Shown: in pieces, positions 19,088 to 27,514 of the stretch
Layout: each line of letters starts with the position of its first letter
Numbering within the stretch: the stretch's first letter is position 1
Program-made: the position numbers and the translations under genes
Source: an uncultured Collinsella sp.
GTDB lineage: Bacteria > Actinomycetota > Coriobacteriia > Coriobacteriales > Coriobacteriaceae
DNA: 64,000 nt
Assembly (NCBI GenBank): GCA_958369225.1
Contig: CATXID010000005.1
Location: 62,001-126,000, forward strand
Direction of reading: 5' to 3'
Notes under the pieces: generated by a model
The model's database searches: none
What the model saw: only the letters and a program-made list of their open reading frames with translations
What the model was told of the DNA's origin: nothing

Positions 19088-20188
19088 TTATTTCACGCAT
19101 TGAGCGGCGAGATAGTCGCGGAAGAATGGCAATTCAAATGCGACGAGCCCTCGTCCTCGTTCCCCGATGATGCCGGCATCTATCATGCGGCGTCGGTAGC
19201 GGGAGACCTGCTGCGGCGAACGCTTAAGGCGCTCGACAAGGTCAGCGGTGGTGGACTCTTCCTCGTCATCGAGCATGGCGATGAGGAATCGCTTGTCCTC
19301 TGCAGTGAGTTCCCGATAGGTTGCCGCGAGGATTCGGTCGTCCATCTCGTCGCGCGCGATTTTGATTCCCAGGTCAAAGTCGCGTGACGAGATTTCCTTC
19401 GAATCGCTTGTGAGATCCCAGGCACGGTAGCCTACGAGTTGCAATAGGAAGGGAAAACCAGAGATCGAGCGAACGGCTCTATCGATTCCCTCAGCATCTG
19501 CCAGGCGATCGTTTTCCTGGATTGTGCGAATCAAGGCCTCGCGTACGTCATAGTCGGCAATGCGACCCAGATGATATTGTTGGGCGCGGCGAAGGAACGA
19601 GACCGTCTTGTGGTTCAGCAACGTCGAGACGTTGTTGGGAAGCCCCGCCATGAGCAGCGCGACGCGTTTCCCATCGGTCACAAAGTGCTGATACGTCGCT
19701 GCGAGCTGAATCATCTCGTCGAGTGTCGGGTCTACCTCGTCAACCGTGACGAGCAGACCGGTGCCCGCCTCGTTGAGCTGGTCGATGATGTCGCTCATGC
19801 GATAACGCCAGGTTGAGGCATCGTGAACGCGATTGACCTCGATACTGCCGAGCGGTGCAATTCCGAGACCGGTGACTTCGAAGTTCTTAGACGGGTCGAT
19901 AAGATGGCCGGCAGCACGTTTCGCCCCGAACTCGATTTCCTCAAGCATTCCCGGGAGCGCGGTTGTCTTTACGGCAATCCAGCCGTGGGATTCCGCCCTT
20001 GTCGCGAGCGACGACATGAGAGCGGTTTTACCGGTTCCACGCGCGCCTGAGAAGATCGAGGTCAATTCTGGGCGCCTGCGCTGGCTCAAGAAGGCACGGT
20101 CCAAATCCCGAATAATCTGTTGTCTGCCAGCGAGATGGGCAGGAACCTCACCAAAACTGGGGGTAAACGGGTTCTCGAGATATTTCAC
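19088..20188 (-). CDS. AAA family ATPase, paralogue of the one at 15423
   Basis: 366 residues from a GTG with GAAAGGAGAG 8 bases upstream. Walker A SGARGTGKT is at residues 47-55 and Walker B LLVTVDEVD near residue 145. AGLPNNVSTLL, VSFLRRAQQYHLG and FPFLLQLVGYRAW match the other ATPase. A C-terminal winged helix (EESTTADLVERLKRSPQQVSRYRRRM) is clear and could bind DNA. The gene is convergent with uvrA2. Preceded by an A+T-rich promoter region (20200-20250) containing TAAAAT and TAAAGT. Function unknown. Confidence 0.85.
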   Translation of the reverse strand: MKYLENPFTPSFGEVPAHLAGRQQIIRDLDRAFLSQRRRPELTSIFSGARGTGKTALMSSLATRAESHGWIAVKTTALPGMLEEIEFGAKRAAGHLIDPSKNFEVTGLGIAPLGSIEVNRVHDASTWRYRMSDIIDQLNEAGTGLLVTVDEVDPTLDEMIQLAATYQHFVTDGKRVALLMAGLPNNVSTLLNHKTVSFLRRAQQYHLGRIADYDVREALIRTIQENDRLADAEGIDRAVRSISGFPFLLQLVGYRAWDLTSDSKEISSRDFDLGIKIARDEMDDRILAATYRELTAEDKRFLIAMLDDEEESTTADLVERLKRSPQQVSRYRRRMIDAGIIGERGRGLVAFELPFFRDYLAAQCVK

Positions 20189-20307
20189 AAGACTCTCCTT
20201 TCACACCGCCGTTTAACTTCATTTTACTTTAGTTAATTCTGATTAAAAGTGAGGGCTCTTTATCTAGAGCATCAATTAGGCGTGTGTGCCGTCGGCGTGG
20301 CGCTTGA

Positions 20308-20338
20308 ATGTGACAAAGGGACAGTTCCTTTGTCACAT
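20308..20338. repeat. Palindrome overlapping the trmL stop codon
   Basis: ATGTGACAAAGG (20308-20319) and CCTTTGTCACAT (20327-20338) with centre GACAGTT. Same AAAGGGACAG core as the element at 19049. On the minus strand its first bases provide the last codons and TGA stop of trmL. Confidence 0.7.
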
Positions 20339-20932
20339 GCCGGCAAAGCCTGTTTGGCGCAGGGCTTCGTAGAGGACGATGGCGGCGCTGTTGGAGAGGT
20401 TGAGTGCGCTGATGCGGTAGTCGTCCGGATTGACGAAGTTGCCGCAGATATCCTGCCGAAGGATGGCCTCATGGCCGTCCTCGATATGCCCCAGCGACAC
20501 CTCGTGGGCTTCCCAAGTCTCGGCGTTATCAAGCGAGTCGCAATCGCGCAGCATCGGGATGCGCTCGCAGCGCTCGGGCGCCGCGGCAAGCAGTGGCTCG
20601 GGAATGCCCGAGCTCTCGCTGCCAAAGACCAAGAAGTCGCCGTCGCGATAGGTGCTTTGCGCATAGGTGCGACGAGCCTTTTTAGTCAGCAGGTGCAGGC
20701 GCTCATCGGCGGGGGAGAGGCCGTTGCGGGCAAGGAAGTCCTCCCAGTCGGCATAGGTCGTCACGTCTAAGTTTTGCCAGTAGCCCAGTCCGGCGCGACG
20801 CACCGTCTTGTCGTCGAGCGAAAACCCCAGCGGCTCCACCAGATGCAGGCGGGCGCCGGTAACCACGCAGGTGCGGCCGATATTGCCCGTATTGGCTGGA
20901 ATCTCGGGCGCATACAGCACGATATTGAACAT
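20333..20932 (-). CDS. trmL: tRNA (cytidine(34)-2'-O)-methyltransferase
   Basis: SPOUT-fold 2'-O-methyltransferase modifying the wobble base of tRNA-Leu; 199 residues. APEIPANTGNIGRTC (residues 8-22) and the knot motifs FGSESSGIPE and IPM...NLSNSAAIVLYEALR are diagnostic. It is about 40 residues longer than E. coli TrmL because of an insertion between the last two motifs (CDSLDNAETWEAHEVSLGHI and following), a variant seen in some gram-positives. The start at MFNIVLYAPE has AAGGAGATTC upstream. The 3' end falls inside a palindromic repeat. Confidence 0.92.
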   Translation of the reverse strand: MFNIVLYAPEIPANTGNIGRTCVVTGARLHLVEPLGFSLDDKTVRRAGLGYWQNLDVTTYADWEDFLARNGLSPADERLHLLTKKARRTYAQSTYRDGDFLVFGSESSGIPEPLLAAAPERCERIPMLRDCDSLDNAETWEAHEVSLGHIEDGHEAILRQDICGNFVNPDDYRISALNLSNSAAIVLYEALRQTGFAGM

Positions 20933-20955
20933 GAATCTCCTTGGCTTAGAACGAA

Positions 20956-20988
20956 AAACCACCACGAAGGGCACCTTCGTGGTGGTTT
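20956..20988. repeat. Palindrome upstream of trmL
   Basis: AAACCACCACGAAGG (20956-20970) and CCTTCGTGGTGGTTT (20974-20988) form a 15-bp perfect stem with a 3-base GCA loop. It could terminate the minus-strand CobW gene's neighbourhood or be a dispersed repeat; an element at 60373 has the same general design (GGGCACC centre). Confidence 0.6.
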
Positions 20989-21027
20989 GGCGGCTACGTA
21001 GGCGGAAAAATGCCCGCTTGGATAAAC

Positions 21028-22158
21028 CTAGGCGCGGTGCCAGTCGGTCAGGCAGGCATCGAGGGAGGCGATGAGCGCATCCTTGTCCATGTGACGGCCG
21101 ATGATGCACAGGCTCGTCATGCGGTCGCCCGTCTCGTCGTCCCAAATTTGCATGATCTCGGGGTTCTCGTCGATGATCTTCTGCTTCTCGCCCTCGGGTG
21201 CCGAGTCAACGAACAGGCCGTTCTCCATCAGGCGCATCTGGTGGCCAGCCTGCTCGAACATGTAGCACATGTCCGGATAGCCGGTCTGCCACAGCGGACC
21301 CTTGACGCGGATGACCTCGTCGGGCCACTCCTGCTCAACAAAATCGGTGAACTTCTGCAGGTCAAACGGCTTGCGGCGCGAGTAAACAAAGGTCTCGATG
21401 TCGTACTCGAGCACCTCGGGGTCGTCGTGCTCCTCGGGATGCTCCATGGCCTCGATCCAGGCAGCGGAGTTGTAGGCGCGCATAAAGTCGAAGCGGTCGG
21501 TATCGAGCAGTTCCTCCATGGGAACCTCGCCGTTTTGGGCCTCGATGATCACGGCGTCTTTCTGCAGGCTGCGCACGATGGCCTTGAGCTCGGCGATCTG
21601 CTCGGGCGTCACGGTATCGGTCTTATTGAGGATCAGCGTGGAGCAGAACTCGATCTGCTGGATGAGCAGGCTCTCGATGTCGTCCTCGTCGATATCCTCT
21701 GCCAGCAGGTCGCGGCCGCCGTTGAACTCGTCGTACATGCGGGCGCAGTCGACCACGGCCACGATGTTGTCGAGCGCAAGCTTGGGCTCGCCGCCCACCT
21801 TGGCCTCGTCGCAGAAGCTCGAGATGGTGTAGGCGATGGGGATGGGCTCGCAAATGCCCGAGGCCTCGATGATGATGTAGTCGAAGTTGCCCGAATCGGC
21901 GATGCCCTGCAGCTGGTTGGCCAGGTCATCCGAAAGCGTGCAGCAGATGCAGCCGTTGGTGAGCGGGATGAGGTCGTCGGTCTCGGAAAGGCCGCCGTCA
22001 GCGATGAGGCTGGCATCGACGTTGATTTCGCCGATGTCGTTGACAATCACGGCGGCGCGGATGCCGCCGTCGTTAGCGAGGATGTGGTTGAGCAGCGTGG
22101 TCTTGCCGGCACCGAGGTATCCGGTAAGCATGATGATCTTCACGGGTTTGTTGGGCAT
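21028..22158 (-). CDS. CobW/COG0523 family GTPase, putative metallochaperone
   Basis: 376 residues. P-loop GYLGAGKT is at residues 13-20, the metal-binding CICC at residues 70-73, and the guanine-specificity motif NKTD follows. A CobW C-terminal domain begins around residue 240 (VLEYDIETFVYSRRKPFD). The family delivers Zn2+, Co2+ or Fe to target enzymes using GTP. No Zur box was recognised upstream. The start with AAAGGAGGGCAC before ATG (MPNKPVK) is preferred over the in-frame ATG 21 bases upstream. Confidence 0.93.
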   Translation of the reverse strand: MPNKPVKIIMLTGYLGAGKTTLLNHILANDGGIRAAVIVNDIGEINVDASLIADGGLSETDDLIPLTNGCICCTLSDDLANQLQGIADSGNFDYIIIEASGICEPIPIAYTISSFCDEAKVGGEPKLALDNIVAVVDCARMYDEFNGGRDLLAEDIDEDDIESLLIQQIEFCSTLILNKTDTVTPEQIAELKAIVRSLQKDAVIIEAQNGEVPMEELLDTDRFDFMRAYNSAAWIEAMEHPEEHDDPEVLEYDIETFVYSRRKPFDLQKFTDFVEQEWPDEVIRVKGPLWQTGYPDMCYMFEQAGHQMRLMENGLFVDSAPEGEKQKIIDENPEIMQIWDDETGDRMTSLCIIGRHMDKDALIASLDACLTDWHRA

Positions 22159-22244
22159 GTGCCCTCCTTTGTTAGACATGGCTTACAGCTGAATCATATG
22201 CCAAACGCCTGCTCTTATACCCACGCGCCGGCAAATAACACAAG

Positions 22245-22586
22245 CTACTCCCAGGCTCCCCATACATCGGGGCAATAACCGACGGTGGCCTTTTTGCCGT
22301 TGCGCACGATGGGCTCGGCCAGAACCTGCTGGTTCTCGAGCAGTTTATCGAAGCGCTGACTGGGGGTGAGGTGCTGAATGAGCGCGAGCGTCTCCTCGTC
22401 CTTGGCTTTGGGGTTGAGCAGCTTGTCGATGCCGCCGACCGCCTGCATCACGCTCGTGAGCTCGCCCTTGCTCATCTCCTTTTCCTTAAGGTCAATAAAC
22501 TGCACCTTAATGCGGCGCTCCTTAAAATAGCGCTGGGCCTTCTTGGTATCGAAGGACTTTTTGGTGCCAAAAATCTGCACGTTCAT
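22245..22586 (-). CDS. ArsC/Spx family thioredoxin-fold protein
   Basis: 113 residues with the ArsC fold: MNVQIFGTKKSFDTKKAQRYF at the N-terminus, then IKVQFIDLKEKEMSKGEL, PIVRNGKKATVGY near the C-terminus. The usual active-site Cys of arsenate reductase (CxxS or CxxC after the first strand) is replaced here by K-K-S-F, so a redox or arsenate-reducing role is doubtful. An Spx-like or structural role is possible. It lies in the same direction as, and 17 bases after, the flavodoxin-like gene. Confidence 0.85.
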   Translation of the reverse strand: MNVQIFGTKKSFDTKKAQRYFKERRIKVQFIDLKEKEMSKGELTSVMQAVGGIDKLLNPKAKDEETLALIQHLTPSQRFDKLLENQQVLAEPIVRNGKKATVGYCPDVWGAWE

Positions 22587-22603
22587 GTATTTGTTCCGCC
22601 GTT

Positions 22604-23227
22604 CTACCTGATGAAGTTGGTCGTTGCTCGATCTGCCTCGGGTGCGTTGATGCCGGCGGCCTGTCCTGCCTCGATACAGCGAAGGAGCCAGGCCATGTTT
22701 TTGCCGATGTTGCGCATGGTGGCAAGGCCCTCGGCGTCCCCATTGGCGTCGCCGGGCACGCGACCAAACACGTTGTTCCAGTACGTGGAGGCAACCACGG
22801 GCATCTGGTTGATGGTGAAGTACTTATTGAGCACATCGAAGGTGGTCGACGTACCGCCGCGACGGGCGACGGCGACCGCGGCGCCGGGTTTGTGCTCAAA
22901 GGCATGCCCGCCTGCATAGAAGGCGCGATCGAGGGCCGAAAGGATGCGGCCGCTGGGGTGCGCATAGTAGACGGGCGAGCCAAAGACAAAGCCATCTGCC
23001 TGCTCGGCGGCAGCGATCAGCTCGTTCACCACGTCATCGTCAAAGGTGCAGCGGCAATCGAGCTTGCCGCACTGACCACAGCCAATGCAGTCGCGAATGG
23101 GCTTGGTGCCCAGCTGAAACACCTCGGTATCAATGCCTTCGGCATTGAGTTGCTCGGCGACTTCGGCGAGTGCGCGGGCGGTGTTGCCGTTTGCCTTGGG
23201 GCTGCCATTGACCAAAAGAACCTTCAT
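22604..23227 (-). CDS. Flavodoxin-like NADPH-dependent FMN reductase family protein
   Basis: 207 residues. MKVLLVNGSPKANGNTA is the FMN phosphate-binding loop; GSPVYYAHPSG near residue 88 is the second FMN contact. Cysteines in IGCGQCGKLDCRC (residues about 49-61) are typical of the iron-sulfur flavoprotein-like subgroup, although the spacing is not the classical cluster motif. Likely an electron-transfer or quinone/azo-type reductase. GGGAG lies before the ATG. Probably co-transcribed with the downstream ArsC-like gene. Confidence 0.88.
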   Translation of the reverse strand: MKVLLVNGSPKANGNTARALAEVAEQLNAEGIDTEVFQLGTKPIRDCIGCGQCGKLDCRCTFDDDVVNELIAAAEQADGFVFGSPVYYAHPSGRILSALDRAFYAGGHAFEHKPGAAVAVARRGGTSTTFDVLNKYFTINQMPVVASTYWNNVFGRVPGDANGDAEGLATMRNIGKNMAWLLRCIEAGQAAGINAPEADRATTNFIR

Positions 23228-23301
23228 CACAAACTCCCTCTGCTGTCGGTGACTTCTGCAGAGGATTATCGCACGATGGGGGAGGCGGTGTGGGCGCGGT
23301 G

Positions 23302-24831
23302 CTAATCAAGTTTGGTACCTGGCACCTGCACGGCTTTCCCGAGCAACGCTTTGAGCTCGTTCAAAATCGAAACGGGCTGACGGTCGACGCCGTCCAGATG
23401 GAGCGTGGCCACGCGAATGGGCGGCTGATATTCAAATGGGCCAAAGAGCACGGGCGAACCCAGGAACCGCTCGATCTCCTCTGCAATCGCATCGGTTTCT
23501 TCGGGATCAAAGTCGTCGAAAAGAGCCACGAACATCGGCCCCGTCGAGCGGAACATACGACCCTTACCGCGCGAACATTCCACCAGACAGGCGGCACATT
23601 CTGCCAAAACGCGGTCGCCCGCATCAAAGCCAAAGCGGGCATTGACCTGAGCGATATCGTCGATTTTGATGGCGATCAAACCAGCCTTGCGCGCCACGCG
23701 ACGCATTTCGCCAATGGCGTTGACCAGGGCATGAATATCGCCCAAGCCGGTCACGGAATCGGTCGTATCTGCCAAGCTTCGGTTGATGATAATGCCCACA
23801 TACATGCCGGGCTCGGTATCGGTGCCGTCCAAGCGGTAGCCCGTGCAGTCGCAAAGCACGTATTTTCCGGTGGCGTCCATTACGCGATACTGCATGTAGT
23901 GGAAGTGCCACGTGCCGTTTATCACCATGTCGAGCTCGGCGCGTACGTTGTCGCGGTCCTCGGGGTGAACGCGGGCAAGCCACATGTCGAGTGAGTTAAA
24001 AGGGTGCTGGGAGGGCAGGTCAAAATCGCGCACGGCGTTAACCGACCATTGCGATTCTCCCGTATCGAGATTGAGGATAAACGGATAGCGCGTCTCGGAG
24101 CTCATGGAGATCGCTTGGAACACCCGGTCGTTGCAGGGAAGCTGATCGACGATTGGGCGTTGCGGCGCGTCATCGTCTTTCGGTTGCTGCACACGATGCA
24201 TAAGCTTATAGCGATACATCTTGCGATCGGCATCCATCGTCATCTGGCGACGCGTGTCGCCAGCAAGTGGATCGACGCGCGAGCAGCCAAAGCTAAAGCT
24301 GCCGATCATGGGCGCCTTGCCACCTGAGCTCGCCTCGATCAGCCTGGTACGTACCTGCTCCAAGCGCTGCTCGAGTTCAATCTCGTTTGCGGAGAGCGAG
24401 ATAAGCACAAACTCGTCTCCACCGATACGGAACAGCATTTCATCGTGCTCCATGGTTTCGGAGAGCGTGCGGCAGATGCTCAGAATATAGCGATTGCCTT
24501 CGGCGTGGCCAAACCTATCATTGCAATGCTTGAGATGGTCGATGTCAATATAGGCGCAGGTGAAGGGGTCGCCTTTGCGCCAGAGTTGCTCGACGTGACG
24601 GTCGAATCCGTTGCGGTTGCCCAAGTTGGTGAGCGGATCGATATAGGCGTTGCGCTCAAGCAGCTGGCGCTCTTGTTGCAGGATGGCATGCGTCTTTTGC
24701 AGTTGCTCGCCAACGGCGCGTAGCTCAGCAGGCAGCGCGGCAACATCGAGTTCGGCGGTCGAGACGCCGTTCGCAAGTCGCTGAAGATAGGCAATAATCG
24801 ATTGCTCGCCCAGGCGATATGACTCGTTCAT
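23302..24831 (-). CDS. GGDEF-PAS-degenerate GGDEF protein
   Basis: 509 residues, no membrane segment. An intact GGDEF signature is at residues 137-141 (RIGGDEF) with the usual DPLTNLGNRNGFD start at about 65; no RxxD inhibitory site is seen before it. A PAS-like domain spans about 215-340 (YPFILNLDTGESQWSV, HPEDRDNVRAEL). A second GGDEF-like domain (about 345-490) has lost its signature, with RSTGPMFVALF in its place. It is probably a diguanylate cyclase with a sensory and a pseudo-catalytic module. The last residues QVPGTKLD derive from a GGTACC-rich repeat-like sequence. AAGGAGG precedes the start. Confidence 0.88.
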   Translation of the reverse strand: MNESYRLGEQSIIAYLQRLANGVSTAELDVAALPAELRAVGEQLQKTHAILQQERQLLERNAYIDPLTNLGNRNGFDRHVEQLWRKGDPFTCAYIDIDHLKHCNDRFGHAEGNRYILSICRTLSETMEHDEMLFRIGGDEFVLISLSANEIELEQRLEQVRTRLIEASSGGKAPMIGSFSFGCSRVDPLAGDTRRQMTMDADRKMYRYKLMHRVQQPKDDDAPQRPIVDQLPCNDRVFQAISMSSETRYPFILNLDTGESQWSVNAVRDFDLPSQHPFNSLDMWLARVHPEDRDNVRAELDMVINGTWHFHYMQYRVMDATGKYVLCDCTGYRLDGTDTEPGMYVGIIINRSLADTTDSVTGLGDIHALVNAIGEMRRVARKAGLIAIKIDDIAQVNARFGFDAGDRVLAECAACLVECSRGKGRMFRSTGPMFVALFDDFDPEETDAIAEEIERFLGSPVLFGPFEYQPPIRVATLHLDGVDRQPVSILNELKALLGKAVQVPGTKLD

Positions 24832-24869
24832 GATGGATAACCTCCTTGGGCGGAACAACGGTTTGTATC

Positions 24870-24900
24870 ATATCCCCAATTCGGTTTGAATTGGGGATAT
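24870..24900. repeat. 13-bp perfect palindrome upstream of GGDEF gene
   Basis: ATATCCCCAATTC (24870-24882) and GAATTGGGGATAT (24888-24900) with loop GGTTT. No T-tract follows. It lies between the GGDEF gene and the EAL remnant; another AATATCCCC occurs 25 bases further. Could be an operator or a dispersed repeat. Confidence 0.6.
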
Positions 24901-24958
24901 AAGTTAGCTAATGGAGACAAATATCCCCTTCGACGGTGGCGTTTTGCGCGCGAGCGTA

Positions 24959-25255
24959 TCAGTTGTTATTGCCACCATCGAGCAATGCCTCAAAATCCTT
25001 CGCCGGCATGGGGCGGTAGCAGAGGAAGCCCTGAGCGTAGCGGGCGCCCATTTGTCGTAGCATGTTCGCCTGCTCATTTGTCTCGACGCCTTCGACCACG
25101 ACGGGCAGATGGAGCGACTGCGCCATTTCGAGCATCGATGAAATGATTTGCGTGCTGCGGCCTTGATCGCGGTCGGTGGGCACAATCTGCCAAATGTGCT
25201 TGTCGAGCGTCACCATAAAGCCGCTTTCCTCGAGTGCGGGGATATGGGTGCACAT
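24959..25255 (-). pseudogene. Truncated EAL-domain remnant
   Basis: About 98 residues encode only the C-terminal third of an EAL phosphodiesterase domain: SSMLEMAQSLHLPVVVEGVE and QMGARYAQGFLCYRPMPAKD are family-typical. The EAL motif, the metal-binding residues before it and any partner domain are absent, and no ribosome binding site is seen upstream. Located next to the GGDEF gene, it is probably what is left of a neighbouring or fused c-di-GMP enzyme. The remaining 24832-25383 interval holds no other gene. Confidence 0.75.
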
Positions 25256-25383
25256 GCTGTGGGCGGCTATTATTCGACAGGCGGTAGCGCGACGATGCGA
25301 TGTTCGATAAAAATGCGACTGAGACGCTATATGTTGACGGGTATACTTGTCCCGGTTTTAAACGCAGGAACGGAGATGGTCGC

Positions 25384-26253
25384 ATGGCACAGCCGGATAC
25401 GACGCGCACGGTGGGGCTCGCGCTCGAGGGAGGCGGCTACCGCGGTATGTATACGGCGGGCGTGCTCGACGTTTGGATGGAGCACGGTTTGACCTGCGAC
25501 CATATGGTGGGTGTCTCGGCGGGCGCGGCGTTTGGCTACAATTTTAAATCGCGCCAGATCGGCCGCGCCATTCGCTATAACAAGGCCTATTGTGCCGACA
25601 AGCGCTATGCGGGTGTAGCAAGCTGGCTGCGGACCGGCGATATGTTCAATGCCGATTTTGCCTATCACGAGGTGCCCATCGAGCGCGATCCCATCGATTT
25701 GGAGACATATCGTGCCTGCTCCATGCGGTTTACGTGCGTGTGTACTGATATCGAGACGGGCGAGGCGGTCTACCATGATCTGCCCTATGGCGACGAGCGC
25801 GATATCGAGTGGATCCGCGCCTCGTCGGCGATTCCCGTGGCAACGCGTCCTGTCGCCATTGAGGGGCGTAAGTATTTGGATGGTGGCGTGGCTGATTCTA
25901 TTCCCAGCGCATGGCTGTTTGCGCAGGGCTATGACCGCAACGTGGTGGTGCTGACGCAACCGGCGGGCTTTGTAAAGCAGCCCAACAGCGTAATGCCCAT
26001 GTTGCGGCGTGTGTTCCGTCACTACCCGGAGTTTGTCGCAGCGCTTGGGCATCGGCATGAGGTCTACAATGCCACGCTCGATGACCTGGCGCGTCGCGAG
26101 GCCGCTGGCGAGGTCTTTGTGGTGCGGCCGAGTGAATCGGTAAAGGTGCCGTCGCTGTGCCGCGAGCCTGATGAGCTCGAGCGCATCTATCAGATCGGCC
26201 GTCGCGATGCGGAGGCGACTTTGCCGGCGTTGGAAGCGTATCTGGCGGGGTAG
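25384..26253 (+). CDS. Patatin-like phospholipase family protein
   Basis: 289-residue lipid acyl hydrolase. The oxyanion loop GGGYRG is at residues 16-21, nucleophile motif GVSAG at 43-47 (Ser45), and catalytic Asp in DGG of KYLDGGVADSIP. No signal peptide is visible, so it is likely cytoplasmic. It resembles the RssA/YjjU-type bacterial patatins that act on lysophospholipids or neutral lipids. The start at MAQPDTTRTV follows GGAG; the open frame extends upstream without better signals. Confidence 0.92.
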   Translation: MAQPDTTRTVGLALEGGGYRGMYTAGVLDVWMEHGLTCDHMVGVSAGAAFGYNFKSRQIGRAIRYNKAYCADKRYAGVASWLRTGDMFNADFAYHEVPIERDPIDLETYRACSMRFTCVCTDIETGEAVYHDLPYGDERDIEWIRASSAIPVATRPVAIEGRKYLDGGVADSIPSAWLFAQGYDRNVVVLTQPAGFVKQPNSVMPMLRRVFRHYPEFVAALGHRHEVYNATLDDLARREAAGEVFVVRPSESVKVPSLCREPDELERIYQIGRRDAEATLPALEAYLAG

Positions 26254-26261
26254 AGGCTGCA

Positions 26262-26436
26262 GCGGAAAGCGCATCCCGGAATGGGCGTTTGGAATGGGAT
26301 GCGGTTTCCGCGAGAGGCCCGTGGCGGAAAGTTCATCCCGGAATATGCGTTCAGACTGGGATACAGTTTCCCACTGGCTCTCTATACGGAAAGCGCATCC
26401 CAGTTTGGACGTCCATTCTGGGATGCGCTTTCCGCT
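26262..26436. repeat. Array of three related hairpin units
   Basis: Three palindromic units with CGGAAAGCGCATCCC-type left arms and GGGATGCGGTTTCCG-type right arms occupy about 26262-26311, 26323-26372 and 26387-26434. The third is nearly perfect, CGGAAAGCGCATCCCAG against CTGGGATGCGCTTTCCG; the second is degenerate. They fill the 224-base gap between the convergent patatin and thiE genes. This is a BIME-like cluster, not a simple terminator. Confidence 0.75.
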
Positions 26437-26477
26437 CTTGAAGATATGAGGCTGCGAATCAGCTGCTCGGCTTATGT

Positions 26478-27173
26478 CTATGCCTGCTGCCAGGTGTCGA
26501 CGAGCTCCTTGGCCGCGGCGTGGGGGTCGTCGGCACTGCAGACGGCGCTCACCACGAAAAAGCCGTCGACGCCGGTGGCCTTGAGCTGCGGCAGGTCGGC
26601 CGTCTTGACGCCGCCGCCCACCACGATGGGCACGGGGCCTGCTGCGTGGAGTGCGGCCAGGTCCTCAAAGCTCTTGGTAATGATAGAGCCGTCGGCCGCG
26701 CGTCCGCAGTCGCGCTTGGTCTCGGTCTCGTGGAGCGGGCCGATGCCAAGATAGTCGACCAGGCTCATGTCGGCGGTTTTGACGTACTCGAGCATCTCCT
26801 CGCAGCGGGCCGAAAGGCCCACGATGGCATCGGGGCCCAAAAGTTTGCGGCAGACTTCGACGGGAATATCACTCTGGCCCACGTGCACGCCGTCGACAGC
26901 GATGCCCTGCTCGCGCGCGGCGAGCACGCAGTCAAGGCGGTCATCGATTAACAGGGCGACCTGACCGGTCTTGCCGGCCTGTGCGATTGCCTGCGCGGCG
27001 TCGCCGGTCAGCGCGATGATCTCGCGGGCGCTTGCCACCTTGGAGCGCACCTGGATGCAGGTAAAGCCTGCGTCGAGCGCCTGGGCCACCACATCGCCCA
27101 CGGGACGTCCCAGCGTGTTTTCGGGGCCGAGTACCAGATAGGCCGAGATATCAAGGTTGTCGCGGATACTCAT
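26478..27173 (-). CDS. thiE: Thiamine-phosphate synthase
   Basis: Joins hydroxymethylpyrimidine diphosphate and thiazole phosphate to make thiamine phosphate. 231-residue TIM barrel with LLIDDRLDCVLA, VDGVHVGQSDIP, VGLSARCEEM, DYLGIGPLHETETK and PIVVGGGVKTADLP, all ThiE blocks. The start overlaps the preceding gene by 4 bases (ATGA). Last gene of the riboswitch-controlled thiM operon. The organism apparently salvages thiazole (ThiM). Confidence 0.95.
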   Translation of the reverse strand: MSIRDNLDISAYLVLGPENTLGRPVGDVVAQALDAGFTCIQVRSKVASAREIIALTGDAAQAIAQAGKTGQVALLIDDRLDCVLAAREQGIAVDGVHVGQSDIPVEVCRKLLGPDAIVGLSARCEEMLEYVKTADMSLVDYLGIGPLHETETKRDCGRAADGSIITKSFEDLAALHAAGPVPIVVGGGVKTADLPQLKATGVDGFFVVSAVCSADDPHAAAKELVDTWQQA

Positions 27174-27511
27174 CGTGCTTCCTCCTGCTTCTTGATCTGC
27201 GCTTCCATGCGCTCAAGTTTGCCGGTCATGGTGTCGGTAAATCCGGGTCGAATATCGGCTTTGAGCACGACTTCGGTGCGGATGCCCTTGCTTGCCAACA
27301 CAAAGGTCGCGTCACGCACGACCTGCATGACCTCGTCCCAGTCGCCCTCGATCTCGGTGAACATCGAGGTGGTGCGGTTGGGAAGGCCGCTCTCGCGAAT
27401 GACGCGCACGACCTCGGCGACCTCGGCGGACAGCTCGTCGCCGGTGCCGCACGGGGCGATGGCCACGGCGACGAGTGTGTTCATGCCGGCATTGGTTGCG
27501 GGTTCGGACAT
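27170..27511 (-). CDS. MTH1187 family thiamine-binding protein
   Basis: 113 residues with the ferredoxin-like fold of the MTH1187/YkoF group: LVAVAIAPCGTG, EVVRVIRESGLPNRTTSMFTEIEGDWDEVM and LKADIRPGF. Members bind thiamine or hydroxymethylpyrimidine and often sit in TPP-regulated operons. Here it lies 3 bases after thiM and overlaps thiE by 4, so all three are translationally coupled. An alternative start is MNTLVAV 9 codons in. Confidence 0.9.
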   Translation of the reverse strand: MSEPATNAGMNTLVAVAIAPCGTGDELSAEVAEVVRVIRESGLPNRTTSMFTEIEGDWDEVMQVVRDATFVLASKGIRTEVVLKADIRPGFTDTMTGKLERMEAQIKKQEEAR

Positions 27512-27514
27512 GGC

